A stretch of 64,000 bases of DNA from Streptosporangium brasiliense (GCF_030811595.1 NZ_JAUSRB010000001.1:1612001-1676000), one strand, 5' to 3'; shown: positions 1-10,795, counted from the first letter of the stretch. Translations and numbers: made by a program. The notes: generated from the sequence alone by a model not told the origin.

Positions 1-471
1 GCGCTCGGTGATGTCGTCCAGCCGGCCGCGCGGGCGGCGCGGCCCGACCCGCGCGAACTCCGCGATCAGCCGCCTGGTCACCGAAGGCGCCAGCAGCGCC
101 TCCCCGGCCGCGACCACCCGGACCGCCTCGGCGAGCTGCTGCGCCGAGGCGTCCTTGAGCAGGAACCCGCTGGCCCCGGCCCGCAGCGCCTCGTAGACGT
201 AGTCGTCGAGGTCGAACGTCGTCAGGATCAGGATCCTGGGCGAGAAGCCGTCCCCCTCCAGGATGGCCCGCGTCGCGGCCAGCCCGTCCATGACCGGCAT
301 CCGCACGTCCATCAGCACCACGTCCGGCCGGAGCCCGGCCACCCGGTCCACCGCCTCGCGGCCGTCGGCCGCCTCGCCCACCACCTCGATGTCCGGCTGG
401 GAGTCCAGGAAGACGGTGAGGCCGGTCCTGACCATGCTCTGGTCGTCGGCGATGAGCACCCGGATCGTCAT
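1..471 (-). CDS. NarL/LuxR-family response regulator, C-terminus outside window
   Basis: This is the receiver part of a DNA-binding response regulator; the gene runs off the left edge after 157 codons, so the LuxR-type HTH is not seen and is inferred. The start region carries the acidic pair D9-D10, the phosphoacceptor D55 lies in VVLMDVRMP, and the conserved lysine is in GFLLKD. The ATG overlaps the stop of the upstream histidine kinase as ATGA, so the two are translationally coupled and form a cognate pair. The kinase type (HisKA_3) normally pairs with NarL-type regulators, which supports the class. No target genes can be named from this window. Confidence 0.93.
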   Translation of the reverse strand, partial: MTIRVLIADDQSMVRTGLTVFLDSQPDIEVVGEAADGREAVDRVAGLRPDVVLMDVRMPVMDGLAATRAILEGDGFSPRILILTTFDLDDYVYEALRAGASGFLLKDASAQQLAEAVRVVAAGEALLAPSVTRRLIAEFARVGPRRPRGRLDDITER

Positions 472-1835
472 GTGTTCTCCATGATCGGCAGAATGGCGGT
501 GACCGCGAAGCCCGTCCCCACGGGCCCGGCCCACAGCCTCCCACCCAACATGGACGCCCGTTCCCGCATGCCGATCAGCCCGTGCCCCGGCTGTCCCTGT
601 CCGCCCGCCTGCCACTGTCCGCCCGGCTGTCCTTGTCCGCCCGGCTGTCCCGGTCCGCCCGCCTGTCCCGGCCCGTCGGGGGGATGGCGTCCGGCGTCGT
701 TGGTCACATTGACGTGCAGTTCGTCGCCGGCCCGGTTGATCCTCATGGAGACGGCCGAGCCCGGCGCGTGCCGCATGGCGTTGCTCAGCGACTCCTGCGC
801 GATCCGGTAGGCGGACAGGCTCACCGCCGTGGGCAGCCCGGTCAGGTCGCCGCCCAGGCTGAGCGTCACGGTGAGCCCGGCCGAGCGCGCGGTGCCGACG
901 AGCTCCTCCAGGCGGCCGAGGCCCGGCTGCGGCGCGGTGTCGGTGCGCCCGTCCTCGTCCCTGAGCACGCCCAGCACCCGGCGCATCTCGGTCATGGCCG
1001 CGAGTGAGAGCGCGCGGATCTCCCGCAGCCCCTCCTCCAGACGTCCGGCGTCCCCGGCCGCCTGCAGCGGTACGGCCTCCGCCTGGATGGCGATCACCGA
1101 CATGTGGTGGGCGACGACGTCGTGCAGTTCCCGCGCGATCCTGGCCCGTTCCTCCAGTACGGCCTGCCAGGCCAGCGCCTGCTTGCTGCGCCGTTCCTCC
1201 TCCGCCAGGCGGTGGGTGGCCAGGCGCCTGGCCCGCACGTTGTAGCCGAGGAGCGCGGCGACGCCCAGCAGGAGCGCGGCCGTCAGGATCCCCACGTGGT
1301 TCGCGGGGTTGGCGGCCGCCACGGCGAGCATCGAGACGATCCACACGCCCAGGGTGGTCGTCCGTCCGCAGCGGACCGCGACGGCGTAGACGATCAGCGG
1401 GTAGGTGACGACCCCCGCCGTGGAGTAGGGCACGGTGGTCAGCGCGCGCACGACCGGGGCGGCCAGGAGCATGCCCAGCGTGGCCAGCCGCCAGGCCGCG
1501 AGCGGCCACCGGTTACGCAGCAGCAGGGGGAACGAGGACGCCGCGGCGGTGAGCCAGAGCAGCGGCTCGGGGAACCGCTCCATGAGGTCGCCGGCGCGCG
1601 CCATCTGTTCCTGGTCGTACGTGAGGTCCGAGAACCCGCTGCTGAACAGGAGCCAGGTGAGCAGGGCGTCGGCCAGCAGGACCAGGTCGACGGTCCGGAA
1701 CGGCAGCAGGCCCAGGAAGGCGGGCACGCGCGGTCCCAGGCGGCGCGAGCGGGGGAACGGCGGACCGGCGCTCCCGCTCACCAGGGCGTGGGTGAGCGGC
1801 TGTGCCAGCCGCAGGAGGCCGTCGCGCAAGAGCAT
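468..1835 (-). CDS. Sensor histidine kinase, HisKA_3/NarL-partner type
   Basis: A membrane histidine kinase of 455 residues. The N-terminal half has several hydrophobic segments (about residues 40-190). It is followed by the HisKA_3 dimerisation motif [19 protein letters not shown], with the phosphoacceptor His in ELHD, and then an HATPase_c domain (N-box [16 protein letters not shown]). The ATG at 1835 is chosen because upstream extensions run into the lon promoter; an in-frame ATG at 1874 is the alternative. An unusual low-complexity Gly/Gln/Pro stretch sits between the NDAG segment and the [10 protein letters not shown] glycine box, so it interrupts the ATP lid. The gene is divergent from lon and overlaps the response regulator by 4 nt. 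The signal sensed is unknown. Confidence 0.93.
   Translation of the reverse strand: MLLRDGLLRLAQPLTHALVSGSAGPPFPRSRRLGPRVPAFLGLLPFRTVDLVLLADALLTWLLFSSGFSDLTYDQEQMARAGDLMERFPEPLLWLTAAASSFPLLLRNRWPLAAWRLATLGMLLAAPVVRALTTVPYSTAGVVTYPLIVYAVAVRCGRTTTLGVWIVSMLAVAAANPANHVGILTAALLLGVAALLGYNVRARRLATHRLAEEERRSKQALAWQAVLEERARIARELHDVVAHHMSVIAIQAEAVPLQAAGDAGRLEEGLREIRALSLAAMTEMRRVLGVLRDEDGRTDTAPQPGLGRLEELVGTARSAGLTVTLSLGGDLTGLPTAVSLSAYRIAQESLSNAMRHAPGSAVSMRINRAGDELHVNVTNDAGRHPPDGPGQAGGPGQPGGQGQPGGQWQAGGQGQPGHGLIGMRERASMLGGRLWAGPVGTGFAVTAILPIMENT
591..680. repeat. Five tandem 18-bp units inside the kinase ATP lid
   Basis: Five imperfect 18-bp units lie head to tail at 591-608, 609-626, 627-644, 645-662 and 663-680. 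On the minus strand they encode a repeating hexapeptide of the GGQGQP type. The unit length is a multiple of three, so copy-number change would keep the kinase frame. Confidence 0.9.
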
Positions 1836-1981
1836 CGGCCCAGCGTAGACAGCTCCGGTACGGCCCGGCGTCATACCCCGGGGTGATCCGGATCGATCCC
1901 TCCCGAGAGGGACAATTACACAATTACGATCGCTCACAGCGAACACGCTCAACCTCGGGAACATTTCAAGGCTCCCATTAA

Positions 1982-2000
1982 TTGAGTCGATGTAACTCAA
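1982..2000. promoter_or_regulatory. HAIR operator (HspR binding site) for lon
   Basis: The sequence TTGAGT-N7-ACTCAA matches the core of the HspR-associated inverted repeat (consensus CTTGAGT-N7-ACTCAAG), lacking only the outermost C/G pair. It ends 14 nt before the lon start codon. In Streptomyces, lon is a known HspR target together with dnaK and clpB, so heat-shock repression by HspR is the likely control. HspR itself is not in the window. Confidence 0.85.
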
Positions 2001-2014
2001 CCTTTGGAGTTCGC

Positions 2015-4384
<2,370 letters not shown>

Positions 4385-4508
4385 CCCGCCGTCCGCACGG
4401 CCCGTCCTCTCCGGAGGGCGGGCCCGCGCTCTTTCCGGAGGGCCTTGTCCGGAGGGTGGGGCCCGGGCCTCCGGAGGTCTTCTCCTCCCACGGGAGCCGG
4501 CGGACTCC

Positions 4509-4575
4509 GTGGCGGACATCGCCGCGCCGCTGCCGCTGTACGTGATCTGCGAGCTGCTCGGCGCGCCGGCCGAGA
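4509..4575 (+). pseudogene. Cytochrome P450 fragment (relic)
   Basis: About 22 codons read VADIAAPLPLYVICELLGAP, the segment of actinobacterial cytochrome P450s that follows the helix with the consensus D-x-V-x-x-x-A-x-P-L-P-x-x-V-I-C-E-L-L-G-V-P. No P450 sequence is seen on either side, and neither the I-helix nor the haem-Cys motif is present, so this is a remnant rather than a gene. Confidence 0.65.
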
Positions 4576-4698
4576 CGCGCCCGGCGGGACCGGCCGCGGC
4601 GGTCCCGGCGCGGCGTGATCGAAGTCACATGACCTACCGGGAATCAAGGTAAGCAGGGCCGCGTTGACGCACACGTGAACGTGGCGCATCGTGAACAC

Positions 4699-4791
4699 AT
4701 GACCCCGCAGGGCCGGGTCGTGTGTCGTGGCATGCGCATGTGTCAGGCCTCTCCCATGCGGGCCATGCGCCGCATGTGCCTCATGCACTGA
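4699..4791 (+). CDS. Met/Cys-rich leader peptide upstream of metNIQ
   Basis: A 30-codon ORF ending 170 nt before metN. Seven of its 30 residues are Met (1, 12, 14, 20, 23, 26, 29) and three are Cys (9, 15, 27); the second half reads PMRAMRRMCLMH before TGA. Met is among the rarest residues in ordinary proteins, so such clustering just ahead of a methionine-importer operon suggests a ribosome-stalling attenuator that senses charged tRNA-Met. The inverted repeat CATGCG/CGCATG (4755-4776) overlaps the Met codons. The ribosome-binding site is weak, and an in-frame GTG at 4681 is an alternative start. No SAM riboswitch was recognised. The function is inferred. Confidence 0.7.
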   Translation: MTPQGRVVCRGMRMCQASPMRAMRRMCLMH

Positions 4792-4834
4792 AAGCCCGCA
4801 CTCGCCCGTTCCCTCTACGAAGGCCCTGAGAACC

Positions 4835-4906
4835 ATGACCTGCCCCGCGGACGGCCTCGTCCTGCGCCGTCTGAGCCATCTCCCCTTCCACCCCGGCACG
4901 CGCTAG
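4835..4906 (+). CDS. Second mini-ORF in the metNIQ leader
   Basis: A 23-codon ORF beginning MTCPADG and ending FHPGTR-stop, between the Met-rich leader and metN. The short GACGGC/GCCGTC stem at 4850-4871 lies inside it. CTTCCCC just beyond its end (4910-4916) could pair with the GGGGAA of the metN Shine-Dalgarno region. Whether it is translated is uncertain; it may only be part of the structured leader. Confidence 0.3.
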   Translation: MTCPADGLVLRRLSHLPFHPGTR

Positions 4907-4961
4907 CTCTTCCCCCGCTCTGAGGTCTTTCGACGATCCGTCTTGATGGTGGGGAACAGTT

Positions 4962-5924
4962 GTGATTGATGTGTCAGGCCTGCGTAAGGTCTATCGAGAT
5001 CGGGGCCGTGAGGTGGTCGCCATCGACGGCGTCGACCTCCACGTCCGCGAGGGGGAGATCTTCGGCGTGCTCGGGCAGAGCGGCGCCGGCAAGAGCACCC
5101 TGCTGCGCTGCGTGAACCTCCTGGAACGGCCCACCGAGGGCACCGTCACCGTGGCCGGGCAGGAACTGACCACGCTGGGGCAGGCCGAGCTGCGCAGGGC
5201 CCGGCAGCGGATCGGGATGATCCACCAGCATTTCGCGCTGCTGTCCTCCCGCACCGTCGCCGGGAACGTGGCCTTCCCGCTTGAGGTCATGGGGGTCGGG
5301 CAGGCCGAACGGGCCAGGCGGGTCGCCGAGCTGCTGGAGCTGGTCGGGCTGGCGGACAAGGCCAAGGCGCATCCCGCGCAGCTGTCCGGCGGGCAGAAGC
5401 AGCGGGTCGGCATCGCCCGCGCACTGGCTGGCAGCCCCTCGGTGCTGCTGTCGGACGAGGCCACCTCGGCGCTCGACCCGGCCACCACGCAGTCGATCCT
5501 GGCCCTGCTCAGGAGCCTGAACCGGGAGCTCGGCCTGACCATCCTACTGATCACCCACGAGATGAACGTCGTCAAGTCGATCTGCGACTCGGCCGCCATC
5601 ATGCGCAACGGCCTGATCGAGGAGTCCGGGGCCATCCCGGAGCTGATCGCCAGGCCCGGGTCCCGGCTCACCGCGGAGCTGTTCCCCCTCCCCGCGCCGG
5701 ACCCCGGCACCGTCACGATCACCTTCACCGGACAGGCCGACGAGCCCGTGGTGTCGGAGGTGGTCCGCAAGTTCGACGTGGACGTCAACATCCTCGGCGG
5801 GGCGCTGGAGGAGGTGGCCGGCGTCTCCGCCGGACGCCTGCGGGTGCGCCTCACCGGTGACGAGCGTGACGCCGCCCTCGCCTACCTGTCCGGGCGCGGC
5901 CTGCTGGTGGAGGAGAGCCGGTGA
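4962..5924 (+). CDS. metN: Methionine ABC transporter ATPase MetN with NIL domain
   Basis: ATP-binding subunit of the D/L-methionine importer MetNIQ; 320 residues. Walker A GQSGAGKST is at 38-46, the signature LSGGQ at 141-145, Walker B VLLSDE at 161-166 and the switch His near 199. The C-terminal region (about 245-320) has the NIL fold typical of MetN, which in E. coli MetN binds methionine and inhibits transport. The GTG start at 4962 follows the GGTGGGGA ribosome-binding site. It heads an operon with metI and metQ. The preceding Met-rich leader ORF suggests transcriptional or translational attenuation by methionine supply. Confidence 0.94.
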   Translation: MIDVSGLRKVYRDRGREVVAIDGVDLHVREGEIFGVLGQSGAGKSTLLRCVNLLERPTEGTVTVAGQELTTLGQAELRRARQRIGMIHQHFALLSSRTVAGNVAFPLEVMGVGQAERARRVAELLELVGLADKAKAHPAQLSGGQKQRVGIARALAGSPSVLLSDEATSALDPATTQSILALLRSLNRELGLTILLITHEMNVVKSICDSAAIMRNGLIEESGAIPELIARPGSRLTAELFPLPAPDPGTVTITFTGQADEPVVSEVVRKFDVDVNILGGALEEVAGVSAGRLRVRLTGDERDAALAYLSGRGLLVEESR

Positions 5925-5979
5925 GCGGGCGAGTGAGCGGACACGGTGGCAAGAGGCTGCGGCCGACGGAGGATGACGT

Positions 5980-6636
5980 ATGACGTGGGACGAGATGGCT
6001 CCCCTGCTGTGGGAGTCGACCTGGCAGACCGCCCAGATGGTCCTGTGGTCCACGCTGTTCACCGTGCTGATCGGGCTGCCGCTCGGTGTGGCGCTGATCG
6101 TCACCGACCGCGAGGGCCTGTTCCCGTCCTGGACGCTGAACCGGGTGCTCGGGCTCGTGGTCAACATCGGCCGTTCGCTGCCGTTCATCGTCCTGATGAT
6201 CGCGGTGATCCCGCTGACCCGGCTGATCGTGGGGACGACCATCGGCACCGTCGCCTCGGTGGTCCCCCTCACCCTCGGCGCCGCGCCGTTCTTCGCCCGG
6301 CTGGTGGAGACCGCGCTGCGTGAGGTCGGCCGGGACAAGGTGCAGGCGGCCCAGGCCATGGGGGCCGGCGGGGCCACCATCGTCGGCAAGGTCCTGCTGC
6401 CCGAGGCGATGGCCGGCCTGGTCGCGGGGCTCACCGTGACCGTGGTCGCGCTGATCTCCTACTCGGCCATGGCCGGGGCGATCGGCGGCGGTGGGCTGGG
6501 CGACCTGGCCATCCGCTACGGCTACCAGCGCTTCGAGACCACGCTGATGGTGGTCACCGTCGTCGTGCTGATCGTCATCGTCCAGCTCGCGCAGACCCTG
6601 GGCGACACCGTCGCCCGCCGTCTCGCCCGGCACTGA
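5980..6636 (+). CDS. metI: Methionine ABC transporter permease MetI
   Basis: Integral membrane permease of 218 residues, the usual MetI length. It has about five hydrophobic helices and the EAA-type cytoplasmic loop (QAMGAGGATIVGKVLLPEAM) that couples to MetN. The start is preceded by ACGGAGGAT. It lies 55 nt after metN and 70 nt before metQ in one operon. The family transports L- and D-methionine, and sometimes methionine sulfoxide. Confidence 0.94.
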   Translation: MTWDEMAPLLWESTWQTAQMVLWSTLFTVLIGLPLGVALIVTDREGLFPSWTLNRVLGLVVNIGRSLPFIVLMIAVIPLTRLIVGTTIGTVASVVPLTLGAAPFFARLVETALREVGRDKVQAAQAMGAGGATIVGKVLLPEAMAGLVAGLTVTVVALISYSAMAGAIGGGGLGDLAIRYGYQRFETTLMVVTVVVLIVIVQLAQTLGDTVARRLARH

Positions 6637-6706
6637 CCCCTTCCTCTTCCCCGGGCCTCGCCACGAGCGGCGGCCCGTGGTCTCCCATGCCCAAAAGGAG
6701 TGCATC

Positions 6707-7546
6707 ATGCGTAAGTTCCCTGCGATCGCGTCCGCGATCGTCGCCCTGGCCGTCGCGTTGACGGCCTGCGGCTCGACCGAGCCCACCACCGCCGCGGGCG
6801 CCGCGGGCAAGGAGTCGGCGTCGGAGGTGTTCAAGGTCGGCGCGAGCCCCGTCCCGCACGCGCAGATCCTGAAGTTCGTCAAGGACAAGCTCGCCGCCAA
6901 GGAGGGCCTGAACCTGGAGATCGTCGAGTTCACCGACTACGTCCAGCCGAACGTGCAACTCAACGACGGCCAGCTCGACGCCAACTACTTCCAGCACAGG
7001 CCCTACCTGGACGACTTCAACGCCTCCAAGGGCACCAAGCTGAGCCTCGTCCAGCCGGTCCACCTGGAGCCGCTGGGCCTCTACTCCAAGAAGGTCACCG
7101 ACGTGGCCGGGCTGGCCGCGGGCGCGACCGTCGCCGTGCCCAACGACGCCACCAACCTGGGGCGGGCGCTGAAGCTGCTCGCCGACAACGGCCTGATCAC
7201 CCTCAAGGAGGGGGTCGGCACCGCGGCCACCGAGCGCGACGTGACCGGCAACCCCAAGAACCTCACGTTCCAGCCGCTGGAGGCCGCCCAGCTCCCCCGC
7301 TCGCTGGAGGACGTGGACGCGGCCGTCATCAACGGCAACTACGCGCTGGAGGCCGGTCTCAAGCCGGCCGAGAACGCGCTGGTGCTGGAGAAGGCGGAGG
7401 GCAACCCCTACGCCAACGGCCTGGTCGTGGCCGCCGGCGACGAGCAGGACCCGCGCTTGGCGAAGCTGGCCAAGCTGCTCGCCGGCCCCGAGGTGAAGCA
7501 GTTCATCGAGCAGACCTACAAGGGGGCCGTCACCCCCGCCGCCTGA
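6707..7546 (+). CDS. metQ: Methionine-binding lipoprotein MetQ
   Basis: Substrate-binding lipoprotein (NlpA/MetQ family), 279 residues from the ATG at 6707, which has an AAGGAG ribosome-binding site. The signal peptide ends in the lipobox LTAC, with the lipidated Cys at position 21. The mature protein has the family motifs FVKDKLAAKEGLNLEIVEFTD and NVQLNDGQLDANYFQHRPYL, and ends with an EQTYKGAV-type helix. It captures methionine outside the membrane for MetNI. A GC-rich hairpin closes the operon directly downstream. Confidence 0.95.
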   Translation: MRKFPAIASAIVALAVALTACGSTEPTTAAGAAGKESASEVFKVGASPVPHAQILKFVKDKLAAKEGLNLEIVEFTDYVQPNVQLNDGQLDANYFQHRPYLDDFNASKGTKLSLVQPVHLEPLGLYSKKVTDVAGLAAGATVAVPNDATNLGRALKLLADNGLITLKEGVGTAATERDVTGNPKNLTFQPLEAAQLPRSLEDVDAAVINGNYALEAGLKPAENALVLEKAEGNPYANGLVVAAGDEQDPRLAKLAKLLAGPEVKQFIEQTYKGAVTPAA

Positions 7547-7557
7547 GGCCGGTCACC

Positions 7558-7593
7558 GGGCCGTGGCCCCCGCGCCGCCGGGAGCCACGGCCC
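7558..7593 (+). terminator. GC-rich hairpin after metQ
   Basis: GGGCCGTGGC pairs perfectly with GCCACGGCCC (10 bp, 16-nt loop) 12 nt after the metQ stop. There is no T-run, as is common for actinobacterial terminators. Confidence 0.6.
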
Positions 7594-7607
7594 CGCCACG
7601 CCTTCTC

Positions 7608-7636
7608 ACCGAACATCGAACCGAGTAACGTTCGGT
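7608..7636. promoter_or_regulatory. Inverted repeat overlapping the acyl-CoA ligase 5' end
   Basis: ACCGAAC and GTTCGGT form a perfect 7-bp inverted repeat with a 15-nt spacer, ending 3 nt before the ATG. TetR-type regulators of fatty-acid genes bind sites of this kind. No regulator gene is adjacent, so the binding protein is unknown. Confidence 0.55.
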
Positions 7637-7639
7637 TTC

Positions 7640-9175
7640 ATGCACCCGGGAGCCATCGCCGCAGTCTCGCCGGACAAGCCCGCTGTGATCATGGCGGACT
7701 CCGGACGGGTCGTGACCTTCCGCGAGCTGGATGAGGAGTCCAACCGGCTCGCCCACCTCTTCCGCGCCACCGGGCTCCGGCCCGGCGACCACATGGCCTT
7801 CATGCTGGAGAACCATCCGCTGTTCCTGGCCGTCGCCTGGGCCGCGCACCGCTCGGGCCTGTACTACACGGCCATCAGCTCGCGGCTGACGCCCGACGAG
7901 CTCGCCTACATCGTGGACAACTGCGGGGCGCGGGTGTTCGTCTCCTCCGCCAAGCTGGCGGAGGTCGCCACCTCGATCACCGCCGCGACGCCGAAGGTCG
8001 AGCTCAGACTCATGCTGGACGGCGTCGCCCCCGGCTTCGCCTCCTACGAGGAGGCGGTGGCCTCCCAGCCCGCCACGCCCGTCGAGGACGAGTGCCAGGG
8101 CATGGACATGCTCTACTCCTCCGGCACGACCGGCCGGCCCAAGGGCGTCAAACCCACCCTGTCCAAGGCTCCGCTGGACACGCCGGGAGCGCTGCTGCAG
8201 CTCATCCAGTTCCTGTTCGCGCCGTCGGCCGACAGCGTCTACCTCTCCCCGGCGCCGCTGTACCACGCCGCCCCGCTGCGCTACTGCATGAGCTTCCAGC
8301 GCCTGGGCGCGACGCTCGTGGTGATGGAGAGGTTCGACCCCGAGCAGGCGCTCGCGCTGATCGACAAGTACGGTGTCACGCACTCGCAGTGGGTGCCGAC
8401 CATGTTCATCAAGATGCTCAAGCTGCCGGAGGCGACCCGGGCGCGGTATGACCTCTCGTCGCTGAGGTGCGCGATCCACGCCTCCGCGCCCTGCCCGATC
8501 CCGGTCAAGGAGCGGATGATCGAATGGTGGGGGCCGATCGTCCACGAATACTACGCGGGGACCGAGGGCAACGGTTTCCTCTACGTCGGCCCGGACGACT
8601 GGCTCAAGCACAGGGGCACGGTCGGCCGTCCGCTGCTCGGCGTGGTGCACATCTGCGACGAGGACGGCAACGAGCTGCCGCCGCGTGAGCACGGCACGGT
8701 CTACTTCTCCGACGGTCCGCGCTTCGTCTACCACGGGGACGAGGAGAAGACGAGATCCGCACAGGACCCGCTGGGCCGGGGCTGGACCACTCTCGGCGAC
8801 ATCGGCTACCTCGACGAGGAGGGCTTCCTCTACCTCACCGACCGCCGCTCATACATGATCATCTCCGGCGGGGTGAACATCTATCCGCAGGAGGCCGAGA
8901 ACGTCCTGTCCATGCATCCGAAGGTGGCGGATGTGGCGGTCTTCGGCGTCCCGGACGAGGAGATGGGCGAGCAGGTCAAGGCCGTCGTCCAGCCGAGCTC
9001 CATGGACCTGGCCGGCCCTGGGCTGGAGGCCGAGCTGATCGGTTACTGCCGCTCCCGGCTCGCGCCCTACAAGTGCCCCAAGTCCGTCGACTTCCGTGAG
9101 GAACTGCCCCGCCACCCCACGGGAAAGCTCTACAAGCGCCTCCTGCGCGACGAATACTGGCCCGCCGTCCCCTGA
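7640..9175 (+). CDS. AMP-dependent acyl-CoA synthetase/ligase
   Basis: Adenylate-forming ligase of 511 residues that activates a carboxylic acid with ATP and transfers it to CoA. The A3 P-loop reads YSSGTTGRPKGVK (about residues 157-169), the A5 motif is YYAGTEG, the A8 region is GDIGYLDEEGFLYLTDRR, and the catalytic lysine is in PTGKLYKR near the C-terminus. It resembles FadD-like ligases for medium or aromatic acids; the substrate cannot be read from sequence. No Shine-Dalgarno is evident before the ATG, so the mRNA may be leaderless. It stands alone, with a TetR-like inverted repeat at its start. Confidence 0.9.
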   Translation: MHPGAIAAVSPDKPAVIMADSGRVVTFRELDEESNRLAHLFRATGLRPGDHMAFMLENHPLFLAVAWAAHRSGLYYTAISSRLTPDELAYIVDNCGARVFVSSAKLAEVATSITAATPKVELRLMLDGVAPGFASYEEAVASQPATPVEDECQGMDMLYSSGTTGRPKGVKPTLSKAPLDTPGALLQLIQFLFAPSADSVYLSPAPLYHAAPLRYCMSFQRLGATLVVMERFDPEQALALIDKYGVTHSQWVPTMFIKMLKLPEATRARYDLSSLRCAIHASAPCPIPVKERMIEWWGPIVHEYYAGTEGNGFLYVGPDDWLKHRGTVGRPLLGVVHICDEDGNELPPREHGTVYFSDGPRFVYHGDEEKTRSAQDPLGRGWTTLGDIGYLDEEGFLYLTDRRSYMIISGGVNIYPQEAENVLSMHPKVADVAVFGVPDEEMGEQVKAVVQPSSMDLAGPGLEAELIGYCRSRLAPYKCPKSVDFREELPRHPTGKLYKRLLRDEYWPAVP

Positions 9176-9401
9176 GCCCCCGGCCCCCTTCCCACTGGGC
9201 GGGAGGGGGGCGGTGCCGGGCGAGGCGGGCGGGCCTGGTGGGGCCCGCGGGACACGTCGCGACGGCGGAGAGCCGGCCACCGGGAGACCGGTCCGCGAAA
9301 CATGGTTCCGGATCCGTCTGTCAGGGCAGGTGGTGTCGGACGGGAGGTGCTCCGCCCGTCGCGGATCGGTGTCGTCGATCGCCCACCGGAGGGATCTCGG
9401 T

Positions 9402-9566
9402 ATGACGCAACCCCAGCCACCCATGTGCAGGACGTGCGGAGCGATGGTGGAACACCCCGGGCGTCACCGTGAATGGCACGAAGCACTCCAGCGCCTGCTC
9501 CCCGGCCTGGAGGCCGAGCTGGAGACCGTACAGGGCGGCGAGGCCGACCACGGCTTCACGTTCTAG
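9402..9566 (+). CDS. Small CxxC/HxxxxxH protein, putative zinc-binding
   Basis: A 54-residue ORF with a good ribosome-binding site (GGAGGGA at 9388-9394). The N-terminal half contains CRTCGAMVEHPGRHREWH, a Cys2/His2 spacing that could hold one zinc ion, and a short helical tail follows. I do not recognise a named family; similar short proteins seem common in actinomycetes (recollection, unverified). The 226 nt between it and the ligase hold only a weak hairpin (9183-9212). Confidence 0.6.
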   Translation: MTQPQPPMCRTCGAMVEHPGRHREWHEALQRLLPGLEAELETVQGGEADHGFTF

Positions 9567-9610
9567 ACGGGGTAGGTCCGGGACGACGGCGGGAGGGGCG
9601 GGTGGAGTCC

Positions 9611-10087
9611 TCAGCCCGCCGCCTGCCTCACGAGTGCGCCGATCCGCGCCTCGACGTCGGCGGTCAACTCCGTCAGGGCGAAGGCGGTCGGCCACATGGC
9701 GCCCTCGTCGAGGCTCGCCGCATCGTTGAAGCCGAGCGTCGCGTACCTCGCCTTGAACTTCTGCGCGCTCTGGAAGAAGCAGAGCACCTTGCCGTCCTTG
9801 GCGTAGGCGGGCATCCCGTACCAGAGCTTCGGCGTCAGGGCCGGCGCGGCGGCCCTGATGACCTCGTGCAGCCGCTCGGCGATGACCCGGTCCGCCTCCG
9901 TCATCTCGGCGATCTTCGCGAGCACGTCGCGCTCCCCGTCCGCCGCGGCGGCGCGCGGACCGCGACGCGCGGCCGTCTTCAGCTCCTGGGCGTGCTCCTT
10001 CATCGCGGCCCGCTCGTCGTCGGTGAACCCGTCGAAGTTCTTGCCGGCCGCGGTGGTGCGGTCGGTGGCCTTCTGCGGTCCGTTCAT
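9611..10087 (-). CDS. DUF1801-family protein
   Basis: Cytosolic protein of 158 residues. The second half carries the DUF1801 signature ([44 protein letters not shown]), the fold shared with the YdhG/Fra family. The N-terminal 60 residues are charged and Ala-rich. The ATG at 10087 has AAGGAGA upstream. It lies 160 nt downstream of the AhpD-like gene on the same strand and may share its transcript. The biochemical role is not established. Confidence 0.8.
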   Translation of the reverse strand: MNGPQKATDRTTAAGKNFDGFTDDERAAMKEHAQELKTAARRGPRAAAADGERDVLAKIAEMTEADRVIAERLHEVIRAAAPALTPKLWYGMPAYAKDGKVLCFFQSAQKFKARYATLGFNDAASLDEGAMWPTAFALTELTADVEARIGALVRQAAG

Positions 10088-10247
10088 GATGGGAATCTCC
10101 TTGTGTACGACTCTTGGTGGGAGGACTGTCTTGCCGGAGCGGACGCCGTGGCCGCGGCCTCTGCGGCTCCGCTGAGAGATCTCGCGGTGATGAGGCGGGC
10201 GGTCCCGGGCCACGGGTCCGTGCACGCTGCCCGGGGACCGGCACACC

Positions 10248-10703
10248 CTATCCCCACGCGCCGGCGATCTGCCGGGTGGTGGCGTTGAGCCGGTTGAACA
10301 TGTTGGTGACGCCGATCATCAGGACGATCGCGGCCAGCTGCTTCTCGTCGAAGTAGGTGGCGGCGGTGTCCCAGACCTCGTCGTTCACCGCGTCGGCGCG
10401 GTCGGCCAGCCGGGTGGCGGCCTCGGCCAGCGCGAGCGCCGCCCGCTCGGCGTCGGTGAAGTACGGGGTCTCCCGCCAGACGGAGACGGTGGCCAGCCGC
10501 TCGTCGCTCACTCCGGCCTTACGGGCCGTCTTGGCGCCGCCGTCGACACAGGCGCTGCAACCGTTGATCTGACTGACCCGCAGGTGCACCAGCTCCAGCG
10601 TCTGTCCCTCCACCCCACCGGAGTGCACGGCCTTGAAGATCTCCTGGATGGGCTGCATCGCGCCGGGCAGGATGACGGCGGGGTTCTGCATACGAGACTG
10701 CAT
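10248..10703 (-). CDS. AhpD/carboxymuconolactone decarboxylase-like peroxidase
   Basis: A 151-residue protein of the CMD/AhpD fold. The redox pair is C-S-A-C in [19 protein letters not shown], with the conserved downstream His replaced by Gly-Gly, so peroxidase strength is uncertain. Proteins of this type reduce alkyl hydroperoxides using thiol partners. The start at 10703 follows an AGAGGAGAAA ribosome-binding site. It is divergent from the large NB-ARC regulator across 92 nt. Confidence 0.88.
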   Translation of the reverse strand: MQSRMQNPAVILPGAMQPIQEIFKAVHSGGVEGQTLELVHLRVSQINGCSACVDGGAKTARKAGVSDERLATVSVWRETPYFTDAERAALALAEAATRLADRADAVNDEVWDTAATYFDEKQLAAIVLMIGVTNMFNRLNATTRQIAGAWG

Positions 10704-10795
10704 CGGGTTTCTCCTCTTTCAGGTCTTTCAGGCTTTTAGGTCAGCGCCCCGTTCCCTCGGCGGCGTGACTCCATGACAGCCGAAGGAGAGTTGCC

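Noticed and set aside
591-680. CRISPR-like array
   Set aside because: Units are contiguous without spacers and lie in-frame within a kinase gene; no array elsewhere in the window.
4600-4960. SAM riboswitch in the metNIQ leader
   Set aside because: I could not assemble the conserved SAM-I, SAM-II or SAM-IV core; a covariance search would be decisive.
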